Assembly (NCBI GenBank): GCA_039105265.1
Contig: JAPFFF010000004.1
Span: forward strand, 6,739,501 to 6,803,500
Direction: 5' to 3'
DNA length: 64,000 nucleotides
Source: Tritrichomonas musculus
Taxonomy: Eukaryota > Parabasalia > Tritrichomonadida > Tritrichomonadidae
A program made the position numbers and the translations under genes. This document shows positions 9,439 to 19,645 of the stretch, one piece after another (within the stretch, counting starts at the first letter, position 1; every line of letters begins with the position of its first letter). The notes below the pieces were generated by a model. That model searched no databases. It saw only the letters and a program-made list of their open reading frames with translations, and was not told where the DNA came from.

Positions 9439-9750
9439 AGGATCTTTTTTCGAAAAATTTTCTATATTAATACCTCTAATTAAATGGATCATTTAGTTTT
9501 GATAATTAATAATAACAAAAATTAAAAAAAATTATTAACAAGTAGTATATATGAAAACCACGCATTTCGGACCTATGATCCAAAATATTGAGCTTAAAAA
9601 AGAATAATTCCAATTATCTCAAAAAAATCTTTATACACTGCTGTATTCAATATATTTAATTTTATACTCAATACAATTTAATACACTTAAAAATTCATAT
9701 ACAAATTATAAGTCACAACGATATCAATCAAATGAATAAAAATAAAAGAT

Positions 9751-10173
9751 ATGCAAATAATATTTATTTTTAGAAATATGTTTATATATAAGCATATTAT
9801 TATTTATCTTCTTGATAAAAATTTAATGCATTAAGCATGAATTCTTTTTGATATTGATCAATTTTACTTTGATCAATATTAGCATTTTGGCAAAAGAATG
9901 TAAATGTTTTTGCCCATTCTTGATGCATTCTTGATTCAATCTCAAAATATTAAATGAATTGATCTTTTATCATTTTGAATTTCTCAAGAAAGGAAGATAA
10001 TACTTTAAAAAGTTTTATTTCTTGAGTGCTATGAATTAATCTTGTTTCGGAAAGCTTTTTAATGTGTTCAGATCCTTTTTGATACAAATTTTTAATAAAT
10101 GATTCATTTTGTGAAACTGAAAGATCGATTCTTCCAATTATTTCAACAAAGTATGGATCTTCAAGAGAAGTAA
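9751..10173 (-). pseudogene. Broken copy 2 of the unknown helical protein gene
   Basis: Direct-orientation copy of 3728-4232 with its own internal deletion (the segment homologous to about 3940-4015 is missing). It still encodes SLEDPYFVEIIGRIDLSVSQ, then ESFIKNLYQKGSEHIKKLSE on the minus strand, extending the homologous protein a little further N-terminally than copy 1. Past 10173 the copies diverge into purine-rich repeats (10174-10320). The two copies bracket about 5.5 kb with the ART gene and one TIR element. Confidence 0.55.
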
Positions 10174-10469
10174 AGAATGAAGAAGAGTAAAAATAAGTTG
10201 AAGGAGAAAAGAATGAAGAAGCAGCTGAAAAAAAAGTGAAGAAGAGCACCAAAAAGCAGAAGTAAAAAAAAGGCGAAAAAGATGAAGAAGAGCATCCTTA
10301 TATAAGGATGAAAAAGGCATAATCATTGATTGAATTAAGAAAAATTGATTAAAAAAAATAAGATGATTTTGTGGCTATAAAAAATTGAGTTTTTTTATGA
10401 TATTTAACTTATTTAATCACAGAACTAGCTATATAAAGAATGCTTTAAGGAACTTTTCCTTTATTCACA
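10174..10469. other. Purine-rich low-complexity stretch and spacer
   Basis: 10174-10320 is rich in GAAGAAGA and AAAAG runs without a credible gene on either strand; the rest is AT-rich spacer up to the hAT target duplication. Confidence 0.4.
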
Positions 10470-11446
10470 TTTCCATTTAGGGATGGGAAACGGGCACCGG
10501 GCGGGCAATGGGCCCGAAATAAACGTACTGCCCGTGCAAGCCCGGGCAAATTTACGGGCAAAATGGGCTGCCCGGGCAAAACCGTTATTTACTTTATTTT
10601 GGGCAAAGCAGTGCCCGTTTCCACTTTTTTGGGCAATTGCCCGGAGCTGCCCATTTTCATAATAAAGAATTTGGTTCGAATATTTTCGGATCTTTTTTTT
10701 TTTTTTAGAAAACAACATTGACAAAATAAAGTTTATGAATGGTTTTTGTTTAAAAAAAATACATGAATATATTATATTTTATATTTTAAACATAATTAAA
10801 TTGAAAAAATCACATTTACTTATCTGATCACAAAAATGTCATTAGATATTTAGTCATTAACATACACAAAAAAGTAATTTTAACACAACAGCATAATAAT
10901 ATATAATATATTCTAACTATAAGTTCATAAATAAAATTTTTTGGAACAAAATAAATTTTGAGATATTGAAAAAAAACTACACAGTTAATGAAATAGTTGT
11001 GGGAATAAAAAAGTATGCACTTTAAGAATAACAAAAATTCAAATTTTTTTATATAAGCCAGAAAAAGAGTAAAAAAATTGATAATTTTTTCATTTAAACA
11101 AGTTTTTAAAAAAATCAGTTTCTTATTGTTTATAAAAAATAAAAATTAAATTGCAATCATGATGATATGAATAATTCTTTTCAACATGGTGTAGAGGTTG
11201 AGAAAACTAAAACTAAAAAAAAAAGATTTGACCAAAATCGAACAAGCTGCTTTTACTATTTCATAAAAATCACTGGCAGGAAAGAAAATGATGAACGGGC
11301 AATCAATTTAACGAACAAATGGGCAAGAACGAGCAAAAACGGGCAATGTAAAAAAGACGTTTGTGCCCATTCTTGCCCGGTGATATGACCAATCTGACAT
11401 TGCCCGGGGACGTTTCGGGCGCCCGTTTCCCATCCCTATTTCCATT
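10470..11446. mobile_element. Non-autonomous hAT element with 8-bp target duplication
   Basis: Perfect 8-bp target duplications TTTCCATT (10470-10477 and 11439-11446) flank a 961-bp element (10478-11438) whose ends are inverted copies of TAGGGATGGGAAACGGGC. The 8-bp duplication and a TAGGGATG-type end are diagnostic of the hAT superfamily. Subterminal regions on both sides carry many copies of GGGCA/TGCCC, probably transposase-binding repeats; they make the ends strikingly GC-rich in an AT-rich genome. The interior has no transposase and no convincing gene. The intact duplication and ends point to a fairly recent insertion driven in trans. Confidence 0.92.
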
Positions 11447-11919
11447 ATTGTCATTATATAAAAAAATGGTATAGAATTATTAATTTATAAATATTAATTT
11501 TATTTCTATTATTATTCTTATATAAACTCTTAGAGAGCTTTATCTTTTACAGAACTTTTTCAATGAAATGTTGTGGATAAAATATATCAAAAAGTTTGAT
11601 TCATAAATTTCTATGATGATTATAACAAAAAGTTAGATTAAAGATTTAATTTTTCAAAAATGAAGTGATATGAAATGTATAGACCTTTCTTATAGAGGAA
11701 AAAAAAAGGCATATTTCTTGTCTTCCTTTGCCAAGGCAATTGCAAAATACTTTCTAGTTAAAGCTTAACATTCTTATCTTTAAATCATCTCAATGATTCT
11801 TTGAAACAGTATAATTAAATTATGTTCTTTATTAAACAATAATTAAAGTTTATTAATGGAATTTAAATCAATTATATTATTGGATAATCACATCAGAATA
11901 TACATGAAGCTGTTAAGCT
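11447..11919. other. Intergenic, 3' side of the RRM gene
   Basis: AT-rich spacer with no recognisable feature. It would contain the short 3' UTR of the RRM gene. Confidence 0.4.
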
Positions 11920-12666
11920 TTAATTTTTGACGCTTTTTTCATAATTTTCTATTTTCTTCTTTAACTCGGCATTCTCTTTTCTTAGCCTTTCATTCTCTTG
12001 TGATAAGTTGATATCATCACCATATTTTATATTATTTTCAGGAATTGGCTGAATTTCAGCTTGATAAGGTGCTGATTCAATTTGATCTTTAGGCAAAACA
12101 AACATTTTTGTGAAAAACTTTGTATGATCTAATTCAATTTGGATTGGAATTACGCCTGTTGGTGCTGATCCATTTAAATTTTTCATTGCACATTTAGCAT
12201 CGTCAGATCTTCGGAATAGAACATAAGCAATGTTATCGCTTCCATAAGGTATTTCACAATCTATGATGTCACCAAATGGTCTGAACATTTCATAAAGATC
12301 TTGAAGCTGTATTGAAGCATTAATATCGTGAATTACCAATGCATTCCCATCATCATTTTTTAGTATGTTTTGGGCTTCTTCATCGAAATAAACTAAATGA
12401 ATTGGAACCTTTTTAACTGTTTTATAGTTAAGTTTGCTAATAAGGCGTTTAGCATCTTCATGATTTTCTAGTTCTATGATTGCATAAGCACAGGGAATTC
12501 CATTTTGATTCTTACCAGTTTTCACTGTAACATCTATTGGATCAACATTTGCAAATTGGCCGAAAGTAGCCATTAATTTATCTTCATCTAATTTACTTTG
12601 TATATGCTCACCTTCGCATAAGACTGGAAGGTCACGTGCATAGATTACAACTGGTGCAAAAGACAT
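11920..12666 (-). CDS. Two-RRM RNA-binding protein, 248 aa
   Basis: Two RNA-recognition motifs are visible. RRM1 (about 5-95) has an RNP2-like VVIYARDLP, a long loop and an RNP1-like PCAYAIIELENHEDAKRLI. RRM2 (about 108-182) has ALVIHDI, LYEMFRPFGDIIDCEI, the RNP1-like IAYVLFRRSDDAKCAM, and ends KNLNGSAPTGVIPIQIEL. A linker leads to a short C-terminal coiled coil (about 220-248, QENERLRKENAELKKKIENY). The tandem RRM layout resembles the N-terminal half of poly(A)-binding-type or ELAV-type proteins; the exact class is uncertain because aromatic RNP1 residues are partly replaced. It presumably binds RNA in nucleus or cytoplasm and dimerises through its tail. The stop codon runs into TAAAG, compatible with the short trichomonad polyadenylation signal. 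Confidence 0.85.
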   Translation of the reverse strand: MSFAPVVIYARDLPVLCEGEHIQSKLDEDKLMATFGQFANVDPIDVTVKTGKNQNGIPCAYAIIELENHEDAKRLISKLNYKTVKKVPIHLVYFDEEAQNILKNDDGNALVIHDINASIQLQDLYEMFRPFGDIIDCEIPYGSDNIAYVLFRRSDDAKCAMKNLNGSAPTGVIPIQIELDHTKFFTKMFVLPKDQIESAPYQAEIQPIPENNIKYGDDINLSQENERLRKENAELKKKIENYEKSVKN

Positions 12667-12984
12667 TTAAAATACATTTTAGATTTATTATCATCTTTAT
12701 TCTCATTTCAAATATTCATTATCGTTATAAATTTCACAATTTTTCTGAATCATATTGAATCTTCCAAAACTTTTGAGAAAAAATAAAAAAAATATATAAA
12801 AAATAAAATTGAAATATATTCATTAATTATTAGGTTAAACATATATAACTTCTAGAATTTTATTATATTCATATATAATAATAAAACTCTATGTTTATAA
12901 TTGTTGTTTTCAAAAAAAAAAAAAAAAAGGAAACGATAAAAGAATTGAATAATCATTATTTAGTCTTTACTAACTGAAATTCTT
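12667..12984. other. Intergenic between RRM and transporter genes
   Basis: AT-rich, with a 16-A run near 12913-12928. It contains the 5' side of the RRM gene and the 3' side of the transporter gene. No clear Inr was seen immediately upstream of the RRM start. Confidence 0.35.
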
Positions 12985-14391
12985 TTACAATGAATTTGGA
13001 TTATCAGATCCTGAAGATTCATCGTCATTACTTTCAGAGTTTACAATTTCACGTGAAGGAACGATAATAAACCAACTCATAATGACAGCAGCAATACCTC
13101 CAGCAATTCCAGATCCAATCATGAAACGAGCTTTGAAATCCCAAAGGTTTCCTAAGCCGAGGCCAACGATAACATTAGCAAAGACTTGACCAACAACGTT
13201 GAAAGAGTTCAAAATAGCAAGATGAGAACCAAGAGTATTTGAAGGAACGCTTAATGAAACGATAGCACCAGGAACGGAACCTGTTACGCAGCATGGAACA
13301 CCGAATAAGATAATCCATATTAACATACAAACATATTTTTGCTTGAGAAACATGATGAGAATTAAACCAGTGCAGTACATGATAGCGCCAATGAAGCAAG
13401 AAAGTTTGAATCCTAACTTGTTGACAACAAATGTATTAACCCAGCTATAAGAGAAGCATACGATACTGTTTACGAGGTTAACTGTGAAGAAGAATGAAAG
13501 GCCTTCTTGATATCTATCCTTTTCTGGTGAATTTTCGATTGTATTCTTTCCACCGTAAATAAAACCGCCATAGAAATCAGATTCCCAGCAACCTTTCTCG
13601 TATGTCATTGCGCTGTTCATGACAAAGAAAATATCTGCAATGAGGGCTGGCTTTGGAATTGTCTTCACTGTATTTATAAGTTCAACAATTGGATTTTTGG
13701 CATCAGGTGGCTTTTCAAGTAATGGTTCCTCTATTGCTGAGACGCAAGTAATGACCACCATGACAAATCCCACGATAATTCCAAAAACTAAAAGGAATGT
13801 TTCATTATCAGCGAATTTGAGGTATTTATAAACTTCAAATGTTCCAAGTAAACTAGTTAAAATACCTGTGAATGTACCGACAATATTATATATATTTGAC
13901 ATCCATACTTGTTGTGCATCGGGGCAGTTATCAGAAACAATAGCACGCATTGGACCACCATAAACTGAAGCACCAGCAAACCAAAACAGGATAAAAACGA
14001 TAAACACACCTGTTGTAGCTCCTTTTGCATTACTTTTTCCTCCTATTTTTTCACCAATTTTATCAGCAAAGGCAACAACAAGCATTCCAATAACGCATAA
14101 TCCAGCAGACACGACAATATAGATCCTTCTTCTTCCCCACTTGAAAGTGCATTGATCAGAATATGCTGAAAGAATTGGTTGAACAAAGAAAACAATAATA
14201 ATGCCTGCAAGGAAAACGCATTGATTAGCAGTACCGACAATTCCAATCTTCGTCATAATTGGAGTTGAAAGTTGGAAGATTAAGTTCCAATTAATTGAGT
14301 TAAAGAAACTTCCAGCTGACATGGCAAGCATTCTGCCAATGGAGATCTTGTCTCTTTTATTTAAGGGAATCCAATTTTCGTCACGTCCCAT
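12985..14391 (-). CDS. Major facilitator superfamily sugar transporter (SLC45/SUT-like), 468 aa
   Basis: The protein has about twelve hydrophobic segments with a large hydrophilic break after TM6 (IEEPLLEKPPDAKNPIVELI), the classic MFS plan. The loop between TM2 and TM3 carries SDQCTFKWGRRR (78-89), which fits the SDRCTSxxGRRRP motif of the glycoside-pentoside-hexuronide/SLC45 sucrose-type transporters. The segment WESDFYGGFIYGG matches the conserved region before TM8 in that group. The C-terminus is a short acidic Ser-rich cytoplasmic tail. Likely role: proton-coupled or facilitative uptake of a sugar at the plasma or an internal membrane; the substrate is not readable. An Inr-like TCACTCC is about 30 nt upstream of the ATG, and a ~25-nt homopolymer lies at 14468-14492 further upstream. 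Confidence 0.88.
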   Translation of the reverse strand: MGRDENWIPLNKRDKISIGRMLAMSAGSFFNSINWNLIFQLSTPIMTKIGIVGTANQCVFLAGIIIVFFVQPILSAYSDQCTFKWGRRRIYIVVSAGLCVIGMLVVAFADKIGEKIGGKSNAKGATTGVFIVFILFWFAGASVYGGPMRAIVSDNCPDAQQVWMSNIYNIVGTFTGILTSLLGTFEVYKYLKFADNETFLLVFGIIVGFVMVVITCVSAIEEPLLEKPPDAKNPIVELINTVKTIPKPALIADIFFVMNSAMTYEKGCWESDFYGGFIYGGKNTIENSPEKDRYQEGLSFFFTVNLVNSIVCFSYSWVNTFVVNKLGFKLSCFIGAIMYCTGLILIMFLKQKYVCMLIWIILFGVPCCVTGSVPGAIVSLSVPSNTLGSHLAILNSFNVVGQVFANVIVGLGLGNLWDFKARFMIGSGIAGGIAAVIMSWFIIVPSREIVNSESNDDESSGSDNPNSL

Positions 14392-15201
14392 TCTTGCTTC
14401 TTTAAAAATAATGGAGTGATGTCATTTTCAGAAAACGTTTTTTTGATTTTTTTCTTTGAATTTTTACTTTTTTTTTTTTTTTTTTTTTTTTTCTCGCAAA
14501 TAAGTAAGTATTTTATTAAATCTAATACAAGCATTCATACAACATTTTTTCACAAAAGTTTAACTCGAAGATTTTGTTAAAAAGTTTATTCCACCTAAAA
14601 TATTGTTACAAAAACTCGGAATCATTTATATTAATTCAAATATTTATCGTTAAATTTTTGTCTATATTTAGAGATTTTGCAGATTCTTTTATATTTCAAG
14701 AAATCCATTAATCTTTGCTTATAACCCAAATCAAAAATTCAATTAATTTTTTTTTTTATATAATTATTATTCGTGTTTTTTTTATTCAAAATGTGAGATC
14801 ACAATTTCAATGGATTTTTCATTTTTCAAAAAGCTCAAATCATTTTTTATTATTATTATTTTTTACTTTTATTAAATTAATGATGAAAAACAGTTCTGTT
14901 ATTGATTTTTTATAATTTTAAAATCAATTTTTCTATTAAAATTTTCTATAAAAATTTTTTTTTCTGAAAATTTGATTGTTTTTTTTTCTCCTCATCACAT
15001 AAACATACTGACAACAACATATAAATGCATTTTTAATGAAAAATCAACTTATTAAAAACAATCATTTGTGAGTTAAAAAAGTTATTGAATTCAAAAATTT
15101 TAAACCATGTTAAACTCTATCAAATTAATTGAATTTCAATACCTTTTATCTTTTTGTTAAGTCATTTTTTTAAGTTTCTTAAATACTAAACTATACATAA
15201 C
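14392..15201. other. Divergent promoter region of the transporter and Myb genes
   Basis: This 0.8-kb gap separates divergently transcribed genes. It contains a T run (14468-14492), an Inr-like TCACTCC for the minus gene near 14415-14425, and an Inr-like TCATTTT at 15162-15168 about 35-40 nt before the Myb ATG. No other gene is supported. Confidence 0.45.
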
Positions 15202-15993
15202 ATGAATCAAGCAATAACAATTCCTGTAAATTTATCAATTAATAAGATGAGTGTCCCTTCTCCACACTCATCTCTTTTTCATTTAAATGGTAATTTATTT
15301 TGCATTCCATCTTTTACGTCAATGAATTATAACAACAAATTAAGCAGTATAAATCCACCCTGTTTCAACAGTAATGAACTAATCAATACTATGATCATTA
15401 ATGATAAACAAAAAATTGGAAATCTCCATTACACTCAACAAAACAAGCAAAATAATGACATTCTTGGGGAAAAAACTGGAAATGTCAAGAAATCAAAGCA
15501 ATTTTTCACAACTGAAGAAGATGATATGTTAAAAAAATTAGTGAAGCATTTTGGAACAAAGAACTGGTTCACAATTTCCCTTTTCATGAAGGATAGATCT
15601 GCTAAGCAATGCCGTGATAGATATATAAATTATTTGACACCAGGAGTATTCCAAGGTCAATGGACAAAAGAGGAAGATAAGCTATTAATAAAACTTTATA
15701 ATGAGTTTGGTCCAAAATGGTCATTGATAAAAAGCAAAATGCCTAATAGAAGCTCAAATGCTATTAAAAATCGATGGAGTTATTTTCTTCATCGAAATTA
15801 TAAATCAAACCAAGAAGAAGAGGAAAATGAAGAACCCGATAAGAAAAAAGATGATAATGAAGTAAATTCTTCATCAAATAAGGAAGAAATCAAATCATTT
15901 TTTGAAAATGTTGCTGATTTTGATTTTGAATATCAAAGTAATGATGTTTTTAATAATTGGTTTTCTAACTGTTCTGATGCTGAATGGATTTAA
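15202..15993 (+). CDS. Two-repeat Myb DNA-binding protein, 263 aa
   Basis: After a ~100-residue low-complexity N-terminus come two SANT/Myb repeats: R1 (about 101-145: FFTTEEDDMLKKLVKHFGTK, NWFTISLFM, RSAKQCRDRYINYL) and R2 (about 152-198: GQWTKEEDKLLIKLYNEFGP, KWSLIKSKM, RSSNAIKNRWSYFL). The regularly spaced aromatics and the third-helix signatures KQCRDRY and NAIKNRW are those of R2R3-type trichomonad Mybs that bind promoter MRE elements and control stage- or iron-dependent transcription. The tail is acidic and Phe/Asn-rich, plausibly an activation region. It should act in the nucleus. A paralogue of the same layout is at 50937-51677. Confidence 0.9.
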   Translation: MNQAITIPVNLSINKMSVPSPHSSLFHLNGNLFCIPSFTSMNYNNKLSSINPPCFNSNELINTMIINDKQKIGNLHYTQQNKQNNDILGEKTGNVKKSKQFFTTEEDDMLKKLVKHFGTKNWFTISLFMKDRSAKQCRDRYINYLTPGVFQGQWTKEEDKLLIKLYNEFGPKWSLIKSKMPNRSSNAIKNRWSYFLHRNYKSNQEEEENEEPDKKKDDNEVNSSSNKEEIKSFFENVADFDFEYQSNDVFNNWFSNCSDAEWI

Positions 15994-16617
15994 AACCCTT
16001 TTATTTTTATTCTTTAAGTATTTAAATAAAATTTTATCATATTATATTTTATCTCTTATTTTGTTTTATTTACTTAATATTAAATATTCTGATAGCTAAA
16101 ATGGCAATATTCTTTTTGAACAAATCATATTTTATTTTTTTATTGATTAGGGGGAAAAAAATCAAAAATATATTTTGAATATTCATATGCTCGGCCAACC
16201 ATATATTCTATGTTTTTAATTTCACCATCATTTCTGAATTTTTCACTTAAAATACGGATATAAAAAATAATTGAATTATATTTTTATTATATTAGTAAAA
16301 TCATTTATATGTAATTATTAAATGCATTTCATTCTTTTTTTTTTTGGGTAAACAAAAAATAAAAAATGAAAATCTCCTCAGCTCAAAATTTCAATCAACT
16401 TAAATATTTTTATATGGATAAGAAATATAATTCAAAAGAATAAAATCAATAGTAAAAACTTTTCAATAGATATTGAAAATTTTGATATAAATTGAAACAC
16501 ATCCACATTTTAAATTAGTTATCATTTCATTTTTCTCTACATATATATTATTATAAATGAATATTTTTATATATATCCAAGATCTATAATATAAAGAAAT
16601 ATTGTATTTTGAAGCAC

Positions 16618-16649
<32 letters not shown>

Positions 16650-18341
16650 TAGTAAAAATGTTTGTTTAAAAGACTTTTAAATATTATTGATAAATGATAT
16701 ATTGATATATCAATATAATGTAAGCAATATGAACAAATATTGCTGGGGTTACTACTTTTTTTTTTTTTTTTAAAAAAAATTGATCGTATTAATAATTTAT
16801 ATTTTATAATCAATTCAATTTATTTTTAATTTCAATAAGATATATCCGCATTATGCATTCAATTTATACCAATTTAAAAAAAAAAATATACTAATTACAA
16901 AATAAAATTATATGGTACATCAAGAAAGGAGGGAAAAAATGACACCAATTTTATCATATTATTCAAATTAATTGAAACAAAATATCGCGATTAAATTTTT
17001 CTGATAGTGCTTTGAAATTTTTCAATGCAATAACTTTTTTTTTCTTCAATGAATATTTATATATATATATATGTAAGTGATATTAAATACAATTAAAAAC
17101 AGATAAAAAAATAAAAGATATTAATTATAAAGAATGTCTATTTAATCAAAAAAATTGTTTATTACTGGTAACAGATTTATAAATTATAAATTTCAAATGA
17201 TTTTTTATAGATAGTGGACATTAGATAAAGCATTTTAACCTTGAAATAAGAACTTTTTCTGAGATTAAAAAAAAAAAAAAAAATTAAATATATATCGTTT
17301 AATGTTATATATATCTAACGTATCTTTATTAAGTATATGCTATATAAAATGTGTTTATTCATGATGTCTGGTTGTAATTTAACGTTTATGTTTAATCTGA
17401 GATAATATGTTTTTTTTTTTATAATATTAAATAAACCCTATTAAATTAATATAAAAGTAATGATGAATTTTTATTTATAAAACTAAAAGCAAGTTTTTTT
17501 AATGGTATATTGCACTTTTAATATTTCAAATAGAACCTATTAAACTTTTTTGAGATTATCATAATTTTTGAATGAAATCCTCTCAAATATCATTTTTTCG
17601 TATTGACAATAACTCGCCAAAGTAATTAAAATATAATAAATAAATGGTTTGAATATAAATAATAATTGATGTAGATTAGCAAAATTTATTAGTAAGTCAT
17701 AATAATTAATCTTTACATTTAGAAAAGCCCCTTTTTTGAAGAAAATGAATATAAAAAATCAGAATAAAAAAATAGAACGTCAGCCATTTAATAATTTATA
17801 TATAGATGCTTTTATATTATTATGAATATTACAATATAGAAGTTTCATCCAAAAATTTTCTCCCAATTTTGAGAAAAATTGCATAAAATAGTGTCAGTCT
17901 TCAAAACTTCAAAACCATTTTTTTTAGCCAGTATTTAATTAACTTTAAATGATTTGGAAAATGTAGTTTTCTAAAAAACCAATATCTGATTTTCCATTAT
18001 TTGAAATTTTATAATAATTTTTAATTATAATTGAAATTAATATATCTAAATAATTAATATTATTAAAAATATATTCATTATTTATTGAGATATATACAAA
18101 ATATACCCAAATTTTTAAATTATTCAATTCGCCGACCTACCTTTGGTGATTGTGGGAAAAACTCGGTGAAGTTTTTAAATATTTATGAGGTGTAAAAATA
18201 TTGAATATAACGTTAATAGAAAAAGTTAAAATTAAAAGCCTAATTATCAATTTTTCTGATAATTCAGAATTAATCATCTTTTTGAATCAATTTTGATAAA
18301 AATTCAGAAGATGGAAAGTTATCAAATTGAATGTTTTTTAC
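15994..18341. other. Gene desert, AT-rich
   Basis: No gene is supported. The sequence has an A run (16623-16648), a T run near 16754-16772, TA dinucleotide tracts (for example near 17058) and scattered short frames of Phe/Ile/Asn/Lys composition expected of random AT-rich DNA. Confidence 0.45.
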
Positions 18342-19132
18342 TAGACCTCTGGGCTTTTCTGTCCACAAAATTTTCTGTCCGTTTCTAACTTTTTGAAACA
18401 AGGCGTCACTTTTTATGGATAGAAAGCTGTTATTTTAATCGATAAACTCTCAAATAATTGAAATAAATGTCCATAACGAACATTTTTTGGACATTTTATA
18501 TAATCATAAAATATTTAGCATTTTTGATTGTTCTTACATATAATTAAAGAATATTCTCTTATAGCAAAATTATTTGAATTTCATTTATCAATAAAAATAA
18601 CAATATTTTGAAATTCCATCAATAAATAACTTATTATTATTATCATTATTAGTTTTACAACTCTTAATATATATATATTATAGGTATTTTTGAATCCAAC
18701 ATTTTATTTAACGAAGTTATTATAATGCATTATTTTAAAAAAAATATTTGTGAAAAATCAATTCAAATTTGAATTATCGTTCTTATAACCTTATCAATTT
18801 TAGAAAAATTTGAATTTATATTTGTTTTTAATAAGAACCAAATTATCATTTAATTTCATTTTTTTACCATATGAACGATTAAATTTTATTCAAAAATAAT
18901 TTTTTTATTATTATTTTTTGTATAATTCAAAAGCTAAAGTATAAAAAAGAACATTAATATTTTTGAGGTAGTTCAATGAAAATATTGAATGTTCTGTCCG
19001 TGTTTGAGTCAAATGGACATTTTGGACAGTGTAAAGTTTTCAAAATATACCGAGAAAATTTTCCTGTCCATTGGATATTTTTTAAGACTTTTTGAATGAA
19101 ATCCGTTTGGACAGAAAAGCCCAGAATTTAAG
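18342..19132. mobile_element. TIR element (~0.79 kb), non-autonomous
   Basis: Perfect 18-bp inverted repeats TCTGGGCTTTTCTGTCCA (18348-18365) and its complement (19110-19127) bound the element. TA dinucleotides just outside (18342-18343 and 19131-19132) would fit a Tc1/mariner-type target duplication, though the bases between TA and repeat differ at the two ends. Subterminal GTCC/GGAC-containing strings recur inside both ends (for example near 18377, 18490 and 18995-19070), as expected of transposase-binding repeats. There is no coding capacity. It abuts a stray ankyrin-repeat copy at 19163. Confidence 0.7.
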
Positions 19133-19162
19133 ACTTTTTGAAAAAAAAAAAATTTTTCAAAT

Positions 19163-19353
19163 ATTTCGAATGGAATTGAAAGATATGATTTTGAACCTTA
19201 TTGAAAGATATAATTCAAAATATTATTAAAATGAATTGTATAAAATATATCCAAGATTGATATTAAGTTTATTATTCATTAATAAAAGTTTGATGATTTC
19301 GATGTTTCCTTTTTCAACTGCTAAATATAATGCTGTTTTATAAAATTATATTA
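19163..19353 (-). repeat. Dispersed perfect copy of an ankyrin-repeat segment
   Basis: These 191 bp are identical, base by base as read, to 25512-25702 inside the ankyrin array. The copy includes the 93-bp ankyrin segment (19247-19339 on the minus strand, reading KTALYLAVEKGN then IEIIKLLLMNNKLNINLGY) and parts of the flanking spacer. Outside these limits similarity stops abruptly. A perfect copy 6.3 kb away implies recent duplication. It lies between TIR elements and on its own is not a gene. Confidence 0.85.
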
Positions 19354-19645
19354 AGAGGAGATGAAAAACGAATTTGCTGAAGGGTTTGGATAAATACTTT
19401 GCCACAACATTTTATACTTATTTATGAATATAAATATACACTTTTTATGAAGATTTAGTCCTTCAATTTGGAGAAAATAGGTTGGCAATATATGATGTGA
19501 TTTCGAGACCGTTTGAAGATACTTGAATATTATTAAAAAAATAATAATAATATTAATATAACTAGATGAAATAATATTTCAATATAGTTTAATTTTAAAT
19601 ATTTTTTGAAATATTGCCAAAACAATTTTTTTGGTAATATTTTTC
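19354..19645. other. Spacer, nothing recognised
   Basis: AT-rich sequence between the stray ankyrin copy and the next TIR element; no gene or repeat supported. Confidence 0.35.

Noticed and set aside
9185-9439. 84-codon frame inside the TIR element as a gene
   Set aside because: Its end is encoded by the terminal inverted repeat and its composition is that of random T-rich DNA.
10461-11388. Frames inside the hAT element (10461-10724, 10828-11034, 11167-11388)
   Set aside because: They read through GGGCA repeats and AT filler; no hAT transposase motif is present.
13175-14246. Overlapping frames inside the transporter gene
   Set aside because: Shadows of the 468-residue frame; no independent features.
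16463-18127. Frames at 16463-16813 and 17945-18127
   Set aside because: Low-complexity Phe/Ile/Asn/Tyr sequence, one crossing homopolymers; no support.
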